Below, piece by piece: positions 61,428 through 64,000 of a stretch of DNA of 64,000 nucleotides. Below the pieces are notes generated by a model, which worked only from the letters and a program-made list of their open reading frames with translations, did not search any database and was not told the origin of the DNA. The position numbers were made by a program, and so were the translations under genes. This DNA comes from Laterigemmans sp052161645 (GTDB lineage Bacteria; Planctomycetota; Planctomycetia; Pirellulales; Pirellulaceae): assembly GCA_052161645.1 (NCBI GenBank), contig CP197414.1. One strand, 5' to 3'. Position 1 is the first letter of the stretch. Every line of letters begins with the position of its first letter.

Positions 61428-62375
61428 TTAGCTGCTTGCCTCCGGTGGCTGGCTGCCTGGTTTGTTGTTCTTCTGATTGTTGTTCTCGGCTGGTGGCCGA
61501 TAGGTGGGCAGTTGTTCGACCGGTAGCCAATCCAGTGGACTCGGGGTAGATAGCATGTGTTCCCTGCGACAATGGAGGTAGACCATCGTCGTCGCAAAGC
61601 TCGCATGTCCCAGGAGCCGGCTGATCGTCAACAAGTCGACTCCGGCTTCGAGTAGTCCGGTCGCGTAGGAGTGTCTCAGGGTGTGAGGTGTGACGTTCTT
61701 GTGAATCTTTGCCAAGAGGGCTGCTTTCTTGATCGCTTTTTGGATCGACGTGTCGGCGTATGTCTTGTCTGCCGAGTTGCCCGGAAAGAGAAGCGACTTG
61801 GGTTTGTAGCGTTTCCAGTAATCCCGCAACTCGCTCAGTAATCGCGGCGAGAGGGGAACGATTCGGTCCTTGGCTCCCTTGCCGTGAGTGATCCGAATCT
61901 GCATTCTCTGGGAGTCGATGTCGTGGACTCTTAGGTTTGCCGCTTCTGAGAATCTCATCCCGGTTGCGTAGAGAGTCGTTAGGAAGACTTTGTGTTTGTG
62001 GCACGTCGTGCATCGTAGTAGCTCGTCGACTTCATGTCGGCCGAGGACCACAGGTAGCGTTTTGGGTCTCTTTCCAAACGGCACCATGGTGACCGGCCAA
62101 TTGACTCGGATGGTATGTGTGTAGAGGAACCGTAACGCGCAAACGGCCTGATTGAAGCTGCTGTAAGCAAGTTTCCTTTCTTCGATTAGGTGGAGCTGGA
62201 AGGCTCGAACGTCTTCCGGGGTCACGCGGTCCAGCGGCTTTTGAATAAAGTCGGCGAACTTTCCCGCGTGGTAGGTGTAGGCATCGATGGTCCGAGGTGC
62301 CAAGTTGCGGATTTTCATATCCTGAGCGAGCCGAATCGTGAGCGGGCAGGGTCTTTTTTCGTGGGGAGTCATCAT
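61428..62375 (-). CDS. Tyrosine recombinase of IS91-like element
   Basis: Start at ATG 62375 (MMTPHEKRPCPLTIRLAQDM); the longer open frame upstream is implausible. 315 aa. SAM-like N-domain (NLAPRTIDAYTYHAGKFADFIQ), then catalytic residues: Arg in TGMRFSEAANL, Lys in HGKGAKDRIVPL, H-x-x-R in VTPHTLRHSYATG, His in RLLGHASFATT and Tyr in MVYLHCR. Such XerC-like proteins accompany many IS91 transposases. It lacks the extra helix expected in integron integrases, so I do not take it as IntI. Its stop (61430-61428) lies directly before the conserved start of the transposase (61425). Confidence 0.9.
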   Translation of the reverse strand: MMTPHEKRPCPLTIRLAQDMKIRNLAPRTIDAYTYHAGKFADFIQKPLDRVTPEDVRAFQLHLIEERKLAYSSFNQAVCALRFLYTHTIRVNWPVTMVPFGKRPKTLPVVLGRHEVDELLRCTTCHKHKVFLTTLYATGMRFSEAANLRVHDIDSQRMQIRITHGKGAKDRIVPLSPRLLSELRDYWKRYKPKSLLFPGNSADKTYADTSIQKAIKKAALLAKIHKNVTPHTLRHSYATGLLEAGVDLLTISRLLGHASFATTMVYLHCRREHMLSTPSPLDWLPVEQLPTYRPPAENNNQKNNKPGSQPPEASS

Positions 62376-62904
62376 GGTATTCCCAATTTGAGGCGTGCTG
62401 CAGTGACACGAAGTGTGTCGATTGCTTGAGAAGCCCATTGCAATTGCCGTCACAGAAAGCGCAACCTCTTTAATCGTTTTATTCGTCAAGCGGTCAAAAT
62501 AGGTTGCCGAGAGAATCGTTAGATTCGTTAGCGTGTGTTGGTGGTGTCGCTGATACCGATTCTGCTGGCGCCAAGCTGGGAGCTGCTTGTCTCGCGCCAG
62601 CGAAAAAAGAAAGAAAGGAAAACAGCCGGCGCAGCCGCTCGCAAAATTTTGAATGCCCCCGCCCGCGCCGAGTCCTGAAGGTGGCGCTGAGTTCAAGGGT
62701 ATGAATGAGGGAGATAAAGAGAGCCGCGGGGGAGTTGAAGAGAGACCGGGGGACTGTTTGATTGCCCGGCTGGCATGGATGCCAGCATCGTCCCACGCAG
62801 GAAGCGTGCCGGCATTGGCCAGGGCAGCGAGTGCCCCATCGCCTTGCCGAACCCCGTCAACTCACCGCCCCAGTGCTGTCACCACGCGCGAGCAATTCGA
62901 TTAA
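62376..62904. other. Region right of the IS91-like genes
   Basis: About 530 bases without a convincing gene. 62650-62890 has GC-rich sequence (GGCATGGATGCC, CCCACGCAGGAAGCGTGCC) that may include the element's other end. No cassette gene was found here before the attC at 62905. Confidence 0.35.
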
Positions 62905-62998
62905 GTTCAACGTCGGCGTTGACCGGGCCGCCGCCAATCAACATTGACTTCAAATAAGACGCGATCGGCGGCTCCGCGTCCAACGCATTGTTATGCCA
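62905..62998 (-). other. attC site (second sequence type)
   Basis: GTTCAACGTCGGCGTTGACC and GGGCCGCCG pair with CGGCGGCTCCGCGTCCAACGC and ATTGTTATGCC. On the minus strand its core site reads GTTGAAC, a perfect match to GTTRRRY. Sister of the site at 55593. Confidence 0.9.
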
Positions 62999-63005
62999 TT
63001 GCCTT

Positions 63006-63773
63006 TCATTCGCTCGGCTGCAGGGCCAAGTGAACGCCGACCGGATCGCGAACAATGGCGTATTTTGGCTCGACGAATTCCTTGACGACCTCGCCGCCGC
63101 CTTCATTGACGCGACGAACACTCTCCTCAAAATCGCCAACCGGCAAATGTATCAGCCACACAGATGGAATATTAATCTGCTCACCACGGAGCTGGACGAT
63201 CTCTGCAGCAATAGTCTCGTTGTCAACCTGCATTTCAAACTTCACGGCAAGCTCGTCGCTTTTTTGTTCTTCGATGGACTTGGCTTTCCATCCGATCACG
63301 TGTTGATAAAAGTCCCGACTAGCCGCAGCGTTTGGAACGGTAAGCGAAAGCCATGAGATACAGCCTTGCCGCACATCCTGTTGCGCGGAATCAAAATTGC
63401 TAGGAACAACTGGAATGATCCCAAACGCCGCACCATCGGGATCAACTATACCAGCCCATAGGCTTTCGCCATCGGCGTCTTTGCCGTGCATGATTTCGTT
63501 GCCGCCTAAGTCAATCGCACGCGCTGCGCTGGCGGCAACATTTGCGACCTGAAAGTGGGGAAACCACTGCAGCGGCAATTTATCGTATTCGGGAGTGCGA
63601 GCGCCTAGGCCGATTACGGGACTGCCGAGGTTGTTCAGCAAATCATCGCGCCAGAGCGGGACGTCACCGGTCGTGAGGACCTTCGAATAGAACGCGAGTT
63701 CACGCTCATGTTCAGGTACGGCAATATCAGCGCTTAGAACACCGCCAACATCGTATACAGATGGTCTTCGCAT
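63006..63773 (-). CDS. Cassette-borne two-domain VOC (glyoxalase/bleomycin-resistance fold) protein
   Basis: This 255-aa protein contains two VOC domains: GGVLSADIAVPEHERELAFYSKVLTTGD...GIVDPDGAAFGIIPV and GCISWLSLTVPNAAASRDFYQHVIGWKA...YAIVRDPVGVHLALQ. Metal ligands of typical VOC enzymes (His/Glu pairs) are only partly kept; E in AAEIVQ and H in GVHLAL remain. Such proteins include dioxygenases, lyases and drug-binding resistance proteins, and are frequent integron cargo. The stop is 7 bases from attC. Confidence 0.85.
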   Translation of the reverse strand: MRRPSVYDVGGVLSADIAVPEHERELAFYSKVLTTGDVPLWRDDLLNNLGSPVIGLGARTPEYDKLPLQWFPHFQVANVAASAARAIDLGGNEIMHGKDADGESLWAGIVDPDGAAFGIIPVVPSNFDSAQQDVRQGCISWLSLTVPNAAASRDFYQHVIGWKAKSIEEQKSDELAVKFEMQVDNETIAAEIVQLRGEQINIPSVWLIHLPVGDFEESVRRVNEGGGEVVKEFVEPKYAIVRDPVGVHLALQPSE

Positions 63774-63836
63774 GCTTCGACTTCAGGGTTTCTTTAAGCC
63801 AATTGGGAACGATTGATGGAATTAGTTAGACTAGTC

Positions 63837-63938
63837 GGCATAACGTCGGCGATCACCCCGCCCGAGCGATTGAGGTAGATCTGAAAAATCGGATTTTGGC
63901 GAGGGCTGGGGTGGATCGCATGGTTCCCGGCTCGCGCG
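63837..63938 (-). other. attC site
   Basis: GGCATAACGTCGGCGATCAC and CCCGCCCGAGC pair with GAGGGCTGGGGTGGATCGC and ATGGTTCCC. It is the last complete site in the window. On the minus strand the core site is GTTATGCC. Confidence 0.88.
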
Positions 63939-64000
63939 CCGATCCCGAGCGCATCCGGGCCCGCCAATACATTCCATTACGGTACCGAACTCCAAACCCG
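63939..64000 (-). repeat. Gene-poor cassette type, copy 4 (cut by window end)
   Basis: The last 62 bases match the beginning of copies 1 to 3, with a few differences (CCGATCCCGAGCG; GGTACCGAACTCC). The array therefore continues beyond the window. Confidence 0.7.

Larger units (their letters stand above)
59882..62450 (-). mobile_element. IS91-like element with tyrosine recombinase partner
   Basis: Two coupled minus-strand genes (recombinase then HUH transposase) and a terminal palindrome mark the element. It sits between attC sites 59653 and 62905, so it lies inside the cassette array. IS91 elements move by rolling-circle transposition without target duplication, so the exact ends cannot be read from direct repeats; the right limit given is approximate. 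Confidence 0.7.

Noticed and set aside
61428..62375. Tyrosine recombinase as the integron integrase IntI
   Set aside because: It abuts an IS91-type transposase gene on the same strand, has no visible IntI-specific extra helix, and lies in the middle of the array and not next to an attI.

Overview
This window looks like a chromosome segment of a planctomycete, most likely Pirellulaceae (Rhodopirellula/Blastopirellula-like). This is inferred from family content only: three tandem CehA/McbA metallohydrolases, a formylglycine sulfatase, a Ser/Thr kinase fused to a substrate-binding domain, a PQQ-type propeller protein, and many group II introns and recombinases. No rRNA or housekeeping marker is present to confirm it.

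Region 1 (1-31 kb) is mostly ordinary chromosomal coding DNA. A heavy-metal RND efflux operon on the minus strand (membrane fusion protein, CzcA-type pump, Cys/His-rich lipoprotein, Cys-rich secreted protein upstream) is followed by a secreted PQQ-like propeller protein and a Tat-type amidohydrolase. Next is a TetR-controlled two-gene operon whose first product fuses redoxin, cytochrome c and a copper monooxygenase-like domain. A near-perfect operator palindrome lies between its -35 and -10 boxes. Facing away from it are three tandem CehA/McbA-type hydrolases. Then come decayed pieces (cupin, patatin), a compositionally distinct 986-aa LamG/glycosidase-like gene, an MscS channel and a DcaP-like porin.

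Region 2 (31-41.2 kb) is a gene graveyard. It holds a SnoaL-type gene with an internal deletion, a frameshifted Gly-rich secreted protein, and truncated sulfatase, kinase and UrtA-like fragments joined end to end. An intact cupin/GNAT/small membrane protein trio follows, then a broken large serine recombinase that ends inside the 3' half of a tRNA-Pro-like sequence, probably an island attachment site. A leucine-rich-repeat-like gene is readable only through a -1 slip at an A9 run.

Region 3 (41.2-64 kb) is the most interesting part: an integron cassette array without an integrase in view. At least 13 attC-like sites (9 uninterrupted, the others split or partial) separate single-gene cassettes. 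Gene polarity, stop codons lying in or beside attC, and the side carrying the extra unpaired bases all indicate that the cassettes read on the minus strand, so any attI/intI should lie to the right of base 64000. Cassette products are a HEPN-like protein with an RNxxxH motif, a zinc-ribbon protein, small secreted or membrane proteins, a degenerate gluzincin-like protein, a reversed HAD gene, a DUF1579-like protein, a beta-helix protein and a VOC protein. A gene-poor cassette type is present in four copies.

The attC sites are targets for group II introns. Two copies of one intron, both 2069 bp once later insertions are subtracted, sit after the same GTGCA in attC. A different intron entered at the matching palindromic position on the opposite strand. 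A 3' remnant of the first type is fused to an IS481 fragment. One intron copy was itself invaded by a serine-recombinase element with 12-bp inverted ends and by an IS481 element with a 7-bp target duplication. An IS91-like element with a tyrosine recombinase partner lies between two attC sites.
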